A stretch of DNA of 64,000 bases from Paenibacillus glycanilyticus (lineage in GTDB: Bacteria; Bacillota; Bacilli; Paenibacillales; Paenibacillaceae): positions 1 through 64,000 of the forward strand of contig NZ_JAMBNP010000020.1 in assembly GCF_023715145.1 (NCBI RefSeq), given 5' to 3'. Within the stretch, counting starts at the first letter, position 1. The number at the start of each line of letters is the position of its first letter. The notes under the pieces are model-generated. The model saw only the letters and a list, made by a program, of their open reading frames with translations, searched no databases and had not been told where the DNA came from. The position numbers and the translations under genes are program-made. Shown here piece by piece: positions 51,354-59,228 of this stretch.

Positions 51354-52111
51354 TGATCATTTGCAAATCCGACTCGGAGCTGCGATATATGAGGGAAGCC
51401 GGCCGCATTGTAGCGGAGACACATCGGATTATGGCTGAAGCGGTAAAGCCCGGGGTTACGACCCAGGAGCTCGATCAGCTGGCCGAAGCGTACATCCGCA
51501 GCCAAGGCGCCGAACCATCCTTCAAAGGTTACAATGGTTTTCCTGCCAGCATTTGCGCTTCTGTAAATGACGAGCTGGTTCACGGTTTTCCCGGACCTCG
51601 TAAGTTGAACGAAGGCGATATTATAAGCATCGACATTGGAGCGCAGTACAAAGGCTATCATGGCGACTCAGCCTGGACTTATCCGGTCGGCAACGTTTCG
51701 GATGACGTCAAGCGGTTGCTTGAGGTGACGGAAGAATCTCTGTACGCAGGGATTAATCTGATCCGCCCAGATGTTCGTTTATTTACAATATCGCATGCGG
51801 TTCAACAGGTTGCCGAAGCGGCGGGCTTTTCGATTGTACGGGAATTTGTCGGACACGGTATTGGCAAGGACCTCCACGAGGAACCGCAAATTCCGAATTA
51901 CGGCATTCCGGATCGCGGGCCGCGTCTTAAGCCAGGAATGGTGCTTTGCATCGAGCCTATGGTCAACATCGGCGAACGTTATGTTCGCACGCTTGAAGAC
52001 AATTGGACGGTCGTAACCGAGGACGGCTCCTGGTGCGCTCACTTCGAGCACACGGTTGCCGTAACGGAGGACGGATTCGAAATTTTGACGAAACTACCGC
52101 AGTCGGTGTAA
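51353..52111 (+). CDS. map: Methionine aminopeptidase, type I
   Basis: Map removes the N-terminal methionine from new proteins. The 252-residue type Ia enzyme has all active-site residues: His77, metal ligands Asp94, Asp105, His167, Glu200 and Glu231. No SH3-like zinc extension is present. It is translationally coupled to adk. Confidence 0.96.
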   Translation: MIICKSDSELRYMREAGRIVAETHRIMAEAVKPGVTTQELDQLAEAYIRSQGAEPSFKGYNGFPASICASVNDELVHGFPGPRKLNEGDIISIDIGAQYKGYHGDSAWTYPVGNVSDDVKRLLEVTEESLYAGINLIRPDVRLFTISHAVQQVAEAAGFSIVREFVGHGIGKDLHEEPQIPNYGIPDRGPRLKPGMVLCIEPMVNIGERYVRTLEDNWTVVTEDGSWCAHFEHTVAVTEDGFEILTKLPQSV

Positions 52112-52117
52112 TCTGTT

Positions 52118-52399
52118 ATGGATAAACATCCGCAAATCGGTCAAATCGTTAAGGTGCTTCGGGGCAAAGATGAGAACAGCTACGCTGTTATTATTGAAAT
52201 TGTTGACGAACGCTTCGTACTTATCGTCGATGGCGATAAGCGCAGGTTTGATCAACCGAAGAAAAAGAACGTTCTGCATCTCGAGTTACAACCCGCTATA
52301 AGCAGCGAAGTTACAAGCAGCTTGCTTGAAACGGGCAGGGTGACCAATGCCAAGTTACGTTATGTGATTCAGAAGTACGCACATGCGAAAGGAGAATGA
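52118..52399 (+). CDS. KOW-domain RNA-binding protein (YbzG/L14e-like)
   Basis: The 93-residue basic protein has an N-terminal KOW-like segment (IGQIVKVLRGKDENSYAVIIEIVDERFVLIVDG) like eukaryotic L14e, and a lysine-rich tail. It is conserved between map and infA in Bacilli, where its function is not known; ribosome association is a guess from context. It starts six bases after map and overlaps the infA ribosome site. Confidence 0.85.
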   Translation: MDKHPQIGQIVKVLRGKDENSYAVIIEIVDERFVLIVDGDKRRFDQPKKKNVLHLELQPAISSEVTSSLLETGRVTNAKLRYVIQKYAHAKGE

Positions 52400-52401
52400 C
52401 G

Positions 52402-52617
52402 GTGGCTAAGGAAGACGTCATTGAGGTCGAAGGTACGGTAATCGAACCGCTGCCGAATGCCATGTTCAAGGTGGAGCTGGAGAACGGTCATCAAATTCTC
52501 GCACATGTTTCCGGAAAACTCAGAATGCATTTCATCCGTATTCTGACTGGGGACAAAGTGGTTATACAGTTATCGCCTTATGATTTATCAAGAGGGCGCA
52601 TCACCTATCGGAAGTAG
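52402..52617 (+). CDS. infA: Translation initiation factor IF-1
   Basis: IF-1 occupies the A site during initiation. The 71-residue OB-fold product (AKEDVIEVEGTVIEPLPNA) matches the Bacillus protein throughout. GTG 52402 lies seven bases after AAAGGAG (52388-52394); the in-frame ATG 52396 is one base from it and was rejected. Confidence 0.96.
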   Translation: MAKEDVIEVEGTVIEPLPNAMFKVELENGHQILAHVSGKLRMHFIRILTGDKVVIQLSPYDLSRGRITYRK

Positions 52618-52662
52618 GCCGCCTCGCGGTTTGCTCTCGAAGGATTCGGGAGGTAATTCACA

Positions 52663-52776
52663 ATGAAGGTTAGACCTTCGGTAAAGCCGATTTGCGAAAA
52701 ATGCAAAGTCATTCGTCGTAAAGGCAACGTTATGGTAATTTGTGAAAATCCGAAACACAAACAAAAACAAGGATAA
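52663..52776 (+). CDS. rpmJ: 50S ribosomal protein L36, zinc type
   Basis: L36 is the smallest 50S protein. The 37-residue product MKVRPSVKPICEKCKVIRR has Cys11, Cys14, Cys27 and His33, the zinc-binding form. The ATG follows GGGAGG. It lies between infA and rpsM, its usual place. Confidence 0.96.
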   Translation: MKVRPSVKPICEKCKVIRRKGNVMVICENPKHKQKQG

Positions 52777-52794
52777 AAGGAGGGAAAACGGCCT

Positions 52795-53163
52795 ATGGCA
52801 CGTATAGCTGGTGTAGACTTGCCGCGTGATAAGCGCGTCGAAATCGCCCTGACATACATTTTCGGTATTGGCAAAACAACTTCGCAAAAACTTCTGAGCT
52901 CTGCTGGCGTGAACGCTAACACTCGTGTTCGCGATCTGACAGAAGACGAACTCGCGAAACTGCGCGAAGCAATTGACAAATCCGTTAAAGTGGAAGGCGA
53001 CCTGCGTCGTGAAATTTCGCTTAACATCAAACGTTTGATCGAGATCGGTTGCTACCGTGGTGTTCGTCACCGTCGTGGTTTGCCTGTTCGTGGTCAACGC
53101 ACGAAAACAAACGCTCGTACGCGTAAAGGTCCTCGTCGGACTGTAGCTAACAAAAAGAAATAA
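52795..53163 (+). CDS. rpsM: 30S ribosomal protein S13
   Basis: S13 contacts P-site tRNA and the B1 bridges. The 122-residue product has the helix-two-turn-helix region ALTYIFGIGKTTSQKLL and RHRRGLPVRGQRTKTNART at the basic C-terminus. The ATG follows AAAGGAGGG. Confidence 0.97.
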   Translation: MARIAGVDLPRDKRVEIALTYIFGIGKTTSQKLLSSAGVNANTRVRDLTEDELAKLREAIDKSVKVEGDLRREISLNIKRLIEIGCYRGVRHRRGLPVRGQRTKTNARTRKGPRRTVANKKK

Positions 53164-53183
53164 TAAAGGGGTGAAATAGGGCA

Positions 53184-53579
53184 ATGGCTAAACCTAAAAA
53201 AGTCGTTCGTACAAAACGTCGTGACCGGAAAAATATTGAGTCGGGCGTAGCGCACATCCGTTCGACATTCAATAACACGATCGTAACGATCACTGACCCT
53301 CATGGCAACGCAATCTCTTGGGCAAGCTCCGGTAACCTGGGCTTCAAGGGTTCGCGTAAATCCACGCCTTTCGCAGCACAAATGGCAGCTGAAGCAGCGG
53401 CTAAAGCAGCGATGGAGCATGGCATGAAAGCTGTTGAGGTTATGGTTAAAGGTCCTGGCGCAGGCCGCGAAGCAGCGATTCGTTCGCTTCAAGCAGCTGG
53501 TCTGGAAGTTAACCTGATTAAAGACGTAACGCCAGTTCCTCACAACGGATGCCGTCCGCCGAAACGTCGTCGCGTATAG
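53184..53579 (+). CDS. rpsK: 30S ribosomal protein S11
   Basis: S11 lies on the 30S platform near the E-site mRNA. The 131-residue product ends DVTPVPHNGCRPPKRRRV, a family signature, and has STFNNTIVTITDPHGNAISWAS. The ATG follows AAGGGGTG. Confidence 0.97.
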   Translation: MAKPKKVVRTKRRDRKNIESGVAHIRSTFNNTIVTITDPHGNAISWASSGNLGFKGSRKSTPFAAQMAAEAAAKAAMEHGMKAVEVMVKGPGAGREAAIRSLQAAGLEVNLIKDVTPVPHNGCRPPKRRRV

Positions 53580-53705
53580 TTCAATCCGCTGTGGTATCAA
53601 ATAACAACAACTTGTGAATAATGGTTGTGAAGGTTTGGCATACTACGAGATTTGACTAAACAATACGAATGGTAACGGAGCGACGTTTGAAGGAGGGTAC
53701 TATTA

Positions 53706-54650
53706 GTGATTGAGATCGAAAAGCCGAAAATCGAGACCGTAGATTTGAATGAGGATGGAACATACGGGCGTTTCGTAGTAGAACCGCTCGAGCGTGGATA
53801 TGGCACGACGCTTGGAAATTCGCTTCGCCGAATTTTGTTGTCCTCGCTGCCGGGTGCGGCAGTAACATCCGTTCAGATCGACGGAGTGCTTCACGAGTTC
53901 TCTACGGTTCCAGGAGTGATCGAAGACGTAACTGAGATCATTCTGAACTTGAAAGGCCTCTCGTTGAAAATCCACTCCGATGAAGAAAAGGTGCTGGAAA
54001 TCGACGCTGAAGGCGAAGGAATCGTTACGGCAGGGGATATTCGAGCTGACAGCGATGTCGAGATTTTGAACCCTGATCTTCACATCGCAACCTTGGCCTC
54101 CGGCGCGCGGCTCCATTTGCGAATTTTTGCCAATCGCGGACGTGGTTACGTCCAGGCGGACCGTAACAAACGGGACGATCAACCGATTGGGGTTATTCCC
54201 GTTGATTCGATTTACACGCCAATTACCCGTGTCAATTACAGCGTTGAAAATACCCGCGTTGGTCAAGTAACCAACTACGACAAGCTTACGCTTGAAGTAT
54301 GGACTGACGGCAGTATTAGACCGGAAGAGGCTGTAAGCCTTGGCGCTAAAATTTTGACCGAGCATTTGGACCTGTTCGTCGGATTGACCGATGAAGCCAA
54401 AGACGCGGAAATCATGGTCGAGAAGGAAGAGGACAAGAAAGAGAAAGTTCTTGAGATGACTATCGAAGAACTGGATCTGTCTGTACGTTCCTACAACTGC
54501 TTGAAGCGTGCCGGCATTAACACGGTTCAAGAGCTGATCACGAAATCCGAAGAGGACATGATGAAGGTTCGTAACCTGGGCCGTAAATCCCTCGAGGAAG
54601 TTCAAGAGAAGCTGGAAGAGCTGGGTCTTGGCCTGCGCATGGAAGAGTAG
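53706..54650 (+). CDS. rpoA: RNA polymerase alpha subunit
   Basis: The alpha dimer starts polymerase assembly and contacts UP elements and activators. The 314-residue product has the N-terminal dimerisation domain (GYGTTLGNSLRRILLSSLPGAA, about 27-48), a charged linker and the C-terminal DNA-binding domain (about 245-314, with NTVQELITKSEEDMMKVRNLG). The start is GTG behind AAGGAGGG. Confidence 0.97.
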   Translation: MIEIEKPKIETVDLNEDGTYGRFVVEPLERGYGTTLGNSLRRILLSSLPGAAVTSVQIDGVLHEFSTVPGVIEDVTEIILNLKGLSLKIHSDEEKVLEIDAEGEGIVTAGDIRADSDVEILNPDLHIATLASGARLHLRIFANRGRGYVQADRNKRDDQPIGVIPVDSIYTPITRVNYSVENTRVGQVTNYDKLTLEVWTDGSIRPEEAVSLGAKILTEHLDLFVGLTDEAKDAEIMVEKEEDKKEKVLEMTIEELDLSVRSYNCLKRAGINTVQELITKSEEDMMKVRNLGRKSLEEVQEKLEELGLGLRMEE

Positions 54651-54698
54651 AGTCTTGAACATCTAGAACAGACTATAGGCAAGGGAGGGGAAAACAAA

Positions 54699-55064
54699 AT
54701 GGCATATCAAAAATTGGGCCGTGACGCTAGCGCGCGGAAAGCATTGTTCCGTGACCTCGTTACTGACCTGTTCCTGTATGAGCGCATTCAAACAACAGAA
54801 GCTAAAGCGAAAGAGGTTCGTTCGATCGCTGAAAAACTGATCACGAAAGCGAAGAAAGGTGACTTGCACGCTCGTCGTCAAGTAGCTGCATACGTTCGTC
54901 GTGAAACTGTTGATGGAGAGCAAGATGCAATCCAAAAGCTGTTCTCCGAGCTGGCCACCCGTTACTCGGAACGTGCGGGCGGATACACACGGATTTTGAA
55001 ACTAGGACCTCGCCGTGGCGACGCTGCGCCTATGGTGTACCTGGAACTGGTTGACCGTGCGTAA
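54699..55064 (+). CDS. rplQ: 50S ribosomal protein L17
   Basis: L17 is near the tunnel exit. The 121-residue product begins MAYQKLGRDASARKALFRDL and ends PMVYLELVDRA. The ATG follows AAGGGAGGGG. It is the last gene of the S10-spc-alpha block. B. subtilis has ecfA1-ecfA2-ecfT next; here they are absent. Confidence 0.97.
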   Translation: MAYQKLGRDASARKALFRDLVTDLFLYERIQTTEAKAKEVRSIAEKLITKAKKGDLHARRQVAAYVRRETVDGEQDAIQKLFSELATRYSERAGGYTRILKLGPRRGDAAPMVYLELVDRA

Positions 55065-55118
55065 CACAAGCGTAATCAGCTCGCCGCTCTGAGCGGTTGA
55101 GCTACGTTTCGCGGTGAG

Positions 55119-55149
55119 AAAGGGTGGACCCTTGAGGCCACCTTTTTTT
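55119..55149 (+). terminator. Terminator of the alpha operon
   Basis: GGTGG (55123-55127) pairs with CCACC (55138-55142), with AAA before and seven T residues after (55143-55149). It also forms the outer left edge of the large palindrome described separately. Confidence 0.85.
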
Positions 55150-55379
55150 ATTGCCTGCATTGGAAGGGCATGCTCTGGCGTTTGTGTGCTGCGTAAAAGG
55201 TTTGGACCTCCGATCGCTGTTGTTATCGAATTTCTTCATTTCTACTCGCTTAAGCGGTTGAAATTCGATAACAAAGGCGAACGCTGCGCTTCTCCGGCTC
55301 AAACCTTTTACTCCGCACGCAGGCCAGCGCACTTCCAAAGACAGGCAAGAGAAAGAGAGGCCGAAAAGGGCCACCCTTT
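55119..55379. repeat. Large nested palindrome between rplQ and truA
   Basis: About 260 bp of near-mirror symmetry, with paired blocks from outside in: AAAGGGTGG (55119-55127)/CCACCCTTT (55371-55379); TTGCCTG (55151-55157)/CAGGCAA (55342-55348); TTGGAAG (55160-55166)/CTTCCAA (55332-55338); GTAAAAGGTTTG (55193-55204)/CAAACCTTTTAC (55300-55311); and a perfect 15-bp TTGTTATCGAATTTC (55220-55234)/GAAATTCGATAACAA (55260-55274). The 25-nt centre holds the palindrome CGCTTAAGCG. No open frame in it looks like a protein. It fills the site where ecfA1-ecfA2-ecfT lie in B. subtilis. Origin and role unknown. Confidence 0.85.
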
Positions 55380-55441
55380 TGAATTAAGGGGATTGAATGT
55401 TAATTGCATACGTCATTAACATATGGGGGAGGTGGTGAAGG

Positions 55442-56188
55442 ATGAGGAACATAGCCGCAACGGTAAGCTACGACGGGACAGACTTTAACGGCTTCCAGTC
55501 GCAGCCTTACGGACGAACCATCCAGCAGGAAATCGAGCTGGCGATCAAGAAGCTGACCGGCGAGGATATTATTATTCTTGGATCGGGCAGAACGGATGCC
55601 GGCGTCCATGCAATGGGACAAGTGTTTAACTTCCACACGGATTCGACGATTCCGGCGGAGCGTTGGGCGATTGCCCTCAATACACGTCTGCCGAAGGATA
55701 TCGTCATTCTCGAGGCGCATGAAGTGTATGAGGAATTTCATTCCCGGCGTTCGGCGAAGCGGAAGACTTATCGCTATACGATTGATATGGGGAAGTTTCC
55801 GGATGTGTTCTATCGTCGTTATGCGTTCCATCATCCTACGCCGCTTAATGTCGAGGCCATGCAGCAAGGGCTTAACTGCCTTGTGGGGGAGCATGACTTC
55901 ACTTCATTTACGTCTATTCACTCGACCAAGCCGCATCATGTTCGGACTATCTACGAGGCTTATCTCGAGCGTGAAGGACAAATGCTCCATATGTATATGA
56001 CGGGCAACGGGTTTCTCTATAACATGATCAGAATCGTGATGGGTACGCTGCTTCATGTCGGCCACGGCAAGCTGAAGCCGGAAGATATGGCGCGCATATT
56101 GGAAGGCCGCAAGCGGTCTCTGGCCGGGCCGACAGCGATGCCGCACGGTCTGATGCTGATGAAGGTTGAATATCCGGAAGAAATGTAA
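55442..56188 (+). CDS. truA: tRNA pseudouridine synthase A
   Basis: TruA converts uridines 38-40 in tRNA anticodon stems to pseudouridine. The 248-residue product has the catalytic aspartate in GSGRTDAGVHA (Asp52) and the later RKTYRY and GNGFLYNMIRIVMGTLL motifs. The ATG follows GGGGGAGGTG. It is separated from rplQ by the large palindrome rather than by ecf genes. Confidence 0.96.
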   Translation: MRNIAATVSYDGTDFNGFQSQPYGRTIQQEIELAIKKLTGEDIIILGSGRTDAGVHAMGQVFNFHTDSTIPAERWAIALNTRLPKDIVILEAHEVYEEFHSRRSAKRKTYRYTIDMGKFPDVFYRRYAFHHPTPLNVEAMQQGLNCLVGEHDFTSFTSIHSTKPHHVRTIYEAYLEREGQMLHMYMTGNGFLYNMIRIVMGTLLHVGHGKLKPEDMARILEGRKRSLAGPTAMPHGLMLMKVEYPEEM

Positions 56189-56206
56189 TTAACATTTAAT
56201 AACTTC

Positions 56207-56235
56207 TTGATTTAGGCCATTATCTATAGTAGAAT
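56207..56235 (+). promoter_or_regulatory. rplM-rpsI promoter
   Basis: TTGATT (56207-56212) and TAGAAT (56230-56235) at 17-bp spacing, just before the structured leader. Confidence 0.7.
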
Positions 56236-56240
56236 ATAAC

Positions 56241-56289
56241 TTGTGCTTTCTTAGTGGCTATCCCACAGCCCCGACTGAGACTGTCACAA
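56241..56289 (+). promoter_or_regulatory. Probable L13 ribosomal protein leader
   Basis: TTGTG (56241-56245) pairs with CACAA (56285-56289), TCTTAGT (56249-56255) with ACTGAGA (56274-56280), and GGCT (56256-56259) with AGCC (56267-56270), giving a compact stem immediately after the promoter. Firmicutes have an L13 leader in this position, which L13 is thought to bind. The assignment is by position and shape, not by a covariance search. Confidence 0.65.
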
Positions 56290-56383
56290 ACTTGGCATGC
56301 AATACCCGATTCAACTAACGAATGAAAACGTGAAACGTTGTTTAATAAAACTTTAACTGTAATGGAAATAAGGAGGATCATCC

Positions 56384-56821
56384 ATGCGTACTACGTATAT
56401 GGCTAAGCCTAATGAAGTTGAGCGTAAATGGCACATCATTGATGCTGCTGGCAAAACGCTTGGCCGTCTGGCTACTGAAGCTGCTAGCCTGATCCGCGGC
56501 AAGCACAAACCGCAATTCACTCCTCACGTTGATACTGGTGATTTCGTAATCGTGATCAACGCTGACAAAGTTGTTCTGACAGGCAAGAAAATGCAAAACA
56601 AAATGTACTACCGTCACTCGGGCTACTCTGGTGGTTTGAAAGTAACACCAGCTCACGAAATGATCGCTAAAAAAGCTGACCGCGCTATCGAATTGGCTGT
56701 TCACGGCATGCTGCCAAAAACTCGCCAAGGTAACTCAATGAAGCTTAGACTTAAAGCATACGCTGGTTCGGAGCATCCGCATCAAGCACAAAATCCAGAA
56801 GTTTACGAACTTCGCGGCTAA
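56384..56821 (+). CDS. rplM: 50S ribosomal protein L13
   Basis: L13 is an early 50S assembly protein. The 145-residue product (MRTTYMAKPNEVERKWHIID) matches the Bacillus length exactly and ends GSEHPHQAQNPEVYELRG. The ATG follows AAGGAGGA. It is followed 18 nt later by rpsI. Confidence 0.97.
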   Translation: MRTTYMAKPNEVERKWHIIDAAGKTLGRLATEAASLIRGKHKPQFTPHVDTGDFVIVINADKVVLTGKKMQNKMYYRHSGYSGGLKVTPAHEMIAKKADRAIELAVHGMLPKTRQGNSMKLRLKAYAGSEHPHQAQNPEVYELRG

Positions 56822-56839
56822 TAAGGGGAGGACAGTTTC

Positions 56840-57232
56840 ATGGCACAAGTACAATACTATGGAACCGGTCGTCGTAAACACTCTGTTGCACGTGTACGTT
56901 TGGTGCCAGGTGAAGGACGAATCATTGTTAATAAACGCGACCTGAACGAATACTTTGGTCTGGAAACTTTGAAGCTGATTGTTAAGCAGCCATTGGTTCT
57001 GACTGAAACATTGAATAACTACGACGTTATCGTAATCGCTAACGGCGGCGGTATGTCTGGTCAAGCTGGCGCTATCCGCCACGGTATCTCCCGCGCTCTG
57101 CTTAAAGCAGACCCTGAGTTCCGTCCAGCTCTGAAACGTGCTGGCTTCTTGACTCGTGACCCACGTATGAAAGAACGTAAAAAATACGGTCTTAAAGCGG
57201 CTCGTCGCGCGCCACAATTCTCGAAACGTTAA
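56840..57232 (+). CDS. rpsI: 30S ribosomal protein S9
   Basis: S9 has a long C-terminal tail that reaches P-site tRNA; here it ends RRAPQFSKR with the conserved terminal Lys-Arg. The 130-residue product has YYGTGRRKHSVARVRLVPG at the start. The ATG follows AGGGGAGGA. It ends the rplM-rpsI operon. Confidence 0.97.
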   Translation: MAQVQYYGTGRRKHSVARVRLVPGEGRIIVNKRDLNEYFGLETLKLIVKQPLVLTETLNNYDVIVIANGGGMSGQAGAIRHGISRALLKADPEFRPALKRAGFLTRDPRMKERKKYGLKAARRAPQFSKR

Positions 57233-57244
57233 TATCGGTATCGA

Positions 57245-57279
57245 ACACCTTCTCTGCTTTGCGGAGAAGGTGTTTTTTT
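57245..57279 (+). terminator. rplM-rpsI terminator
   Basis: ACACCTTCTC (57245-57254) pairs perfectly with GAGAAGGTGT (57264-57273), followed by a T-run to 57279. Confidence 0.93.
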
Positions 57280-57350
57280 GTTATCTCGCCATTGGCCAGT
57301 CCGTATGAGCGTGCTTCCAGAACTTTATTTCATTTTGGTGAAAACTTATA

Positions 57351-57379
57351 TTGAACATTTACGTTTTAGAACGTATACT
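57351..57379 (+). promoter_or_regulatory. cysH promoter
   Basis: TTGAAC (57351-57356) and TATACT (57374-57379) with a 17-bp spacer. The short leader shows no S-box or T-box. Confidence 0.75.
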
Positions 57380-57430
57380 CTTCTTAATAGCAGATGATAT
57401 TACTTGGAATTACAAATGGAGGGCACAACC

Positions 57431-58126
57431 ATGAACCTGTTTGAAAAAGAAGCATTGGTGAAACAAAAAGCCGAAGAGCTTGAAAATGCAACCCCAGAAG
57501 AGATTTTGGCCTATGCAGTTGAGACATTTCCCAATATTACGTTTGCATGCAGCTTTGGAGCGGAAGATGTTGTCATCGTCGACATGCTTCAAAAAGTAAG
57601 CCCTAAAACGGATATTTTCTATTTAGATACAGACTTCCACTTCAAAGAAACATACGAAACCCGTGACCGTATGGTTGAACGTTACCCTGGTATACCATTT
57701 GTTGAAGTTAAACCATTAATTACGCCGGAAGAGCAAGCAGAGCAGCATGGTGCCGAGCTGTGGAAATCGGACGCTAACGCTTGCTGCAATATCCGTAAAG
57801 TAGAGCCGTTAACAAGAATTCTGTCTAAATACGAGGCATGGATTACGGGGATCCGTCGTGACCAGGCTCCAACTCGCGCGAATGCGAAGAAGGTTGAATA
57901 CGATACGAAATTTGGTTTGATCAAATTTAATCCGATTGCAGGCTGGACTACGGAAGACGTTTGGAACTACATCCGCGAGAACAATGTTATCTACAACCCG
58001 CTGCATGATCAAAACTATCCAAGCATTGGCTGCGAGTATTGCACTCGTCAAGTTATGCCTGGCGAAGATCCTCGTGCTGGACGTTGGTCCGGTCAGGAAA
58101 AAACGGAATGCGGACTGCATAAGTAA
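57431..58126 (+). CDS. cysH: Adenylyl-sulfate/phosphoadenylyl-sulfate reductase
   Basis: CysH reduces activated sulfate to sulfite for cysteine synthesis, using thioredoxin. The 231-residue product has CCNIRK (Cys118-119) and GCEYC (Cys201, Cys204), the four cysteines of an iron-sulfur cluster found in APS-reducing enzymes, and the catalytic Cys227 in ECGLH near the C-terminus. The cluster suggests that APS is accepted, perhaps along with PAPS. ATG 57431 follows ATGGAGGG. It stands alone here, without the other sulfate-assimilation genes. Confidence 0.93.
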   Translation: MNLFEKEALVKQKAEELENATPEEILAYAVETFPNITFACSFGAEDVVIVDMLQKVSPKTDIFYLDTDFHFKETYETRDRMVERYPGIPFVEVKPLITPEEQAEQHGAELWKSDANACCNIRKVEPLTRILSKYEAWITGIRRDQAPTRANAKKVEYDTKFGLIKFNPIAGWTTEDVWNYIRENNVIYNPLHDQNYPSIGCEYCTRQVMPGEDPRAGRWSGQEKTECGLHK

Positions 58127-58271
58127 GATAGTAAAGTCCATGAAATAAATTACGTGCCTTGCTGAGTGACTGCATCTGCCGAAATCTGATTGAGGGTATG
58201 GCACAGCAACCGGTCTAAATCAATTAATTAAGGTTTTAGCAGGAGCTTGCTGCTGCTTGGCCATCATAATC

Positions 58272-58334
58272 AACCACCTCGTCCCATATAAATGATAAGG
58301 AGATCATTTGTATGGGAACGGGGTGGTTTTATTT
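58272..58334 (+). other. Long hairpin before cwlD with Shine-Dalgarno in its loop
   Basis: Positions 58272-58296 pair with 58303-58328 in a 24-bp stem with one bulge and two G-U pairs. The hexaloop is AAGGAG (58297-58302), and TTTTATTT follows. It has the shape of a strong terminator, yet it ends only two to six bases before the cwlD ATG. A TTG at 58308 in frame with cwlD lies five bases after the loop AAGGAG. Whether it terminates, protects, or gates translation is not known. Confidence 0.75.
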
Positions 58335-59129
58335 ATGCGTCGAAAAAGACTGGTCGTCTGGATGACCTATAAGGGAGCGCTCCGCATCGCGGCTGGCATG
58401 GCAGCGCTTGTGTTAACCTGGATAATCTTTACCCAAGGAAGCGAACCGGCATCGCGAACATGGAGCTATTGGACGCTGCCATTATCGGGGAAAACGATTG
58501 CGATCGATGCGGGACATGGAGGCGTTGACGGTGGTGCCGTCAGTAAGGAAGGAATTGTGGAGAAGGATCTGAACCTGGCGATTGCCCTTTATCTAAGGGA
58601 TTATTTGCAGCAGGCGGGAGCTATTGTGCTGCTCACCAGAGAAGGGGATTACGATCTTGCGGGCCAGGATACAAAAGGCTATTCCAAGCGCAAGACGGAA
58701 GATCTGCTGCAGCGTGTAACGAGTATCAAGGAGGGTAAGCCAAGCCTTGTCGTCAGCATCCATATGAATAGCATTCCGTCAGCGAAGTGGTCGGGGGCTC
58801 AAACGTTTTTTAACCCTGCTAATCATCCGGACAACCAGATACTCGCTACATTTATTCAGAACGAGATCCGCCGGAATCTGGAGAATACAAGCCGGGTAGC
58901 CGTGAAGGACAAAAATAATGTGTATCTCCTTAAAGCTCTGGAAGATATTCCAACAGCTCTTGTGGAGGTTGGATTCCTGTCTAATCCGGGAGAAGCGGCG
59001 CGACTTGCCGATTCGAATTATCAGCGGCAGGTAGCCGCTTCAATTTATCAAGGCATACTCCGGTATTCTTCGGGTGAGAAATTGAGTGCTGATACCGCAA
59101 CTGACGTTGAAGCAGAAACGACAAATTAA
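58335..59129 (+). CDS. cwlD: CwlD, germination-specific N-acetylmuramoyl-L-alanine amidase
   Basis: CwlD strips peptide side chains from spore peptidoglycan so that muramic-delta-lactam, the mark for cortex lytic enzymes, can be made with PdaA. The 264-residue product has an N-terminal membrane helix (about 15-33) and an Amidase_3 domain with zinc residues in IDAGHGG (His61), Glu76 and SIHMNS, and the catalytic glutamate in VEVGFLSNP. ATG 58335 (MRRKRL) matches the Bacillus style; TTG 58308 would add nine residues and has AAGGAG nearby. It opens a sporulation gene cluster. Confidence 0.93.
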   Translation: MRRKRLVVWMTYKGALRIAAGMAALVLTWIIFTQGSEPASRTWSYWTLPLSGKTIAIDAGHGGVDGGAVSKEGIVEKDLNLAIALYLRDYLQQAGAIVLLTREGDYDLAGQDTKGYSKRKTEDLLQRVTSIKEGKPSLVVSIHMNSIPSAKWSGAQTFFNPANHPDNQILATFIQNEIRRNLENTSRVAVKDKNNVYLLKALEDIPTALVEVGFLSNPGEAARLADSNYQRQVAASIYQGILRYSSGEKLSADTATDVEAETTN

Positions 59130-59228
59130 CCTTGTCCCGCTTAATATGTTATAATCATTTTAAATAAGCAGCTACATTTACGCTTACACCTAATAACTAC
59201 TCTCTTACATAAAGGTGGGACTCATTTC

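Noticed and set aside
55114..55419. A 101-codon open frame across the rplQ-truA palindrome
   Set aside because: It runs through both arms of the inverted repeat and the terminator T-tract and has no family resemblance; the DNA symmetry explains the sequence better.
57380..57430. S-box (SAM) riboswitch before cysH
   Set aside because: Only about 50 nt separate the promoter and the gene, too short for a SAM riboswitch, and no K-turn or core motif is seen.
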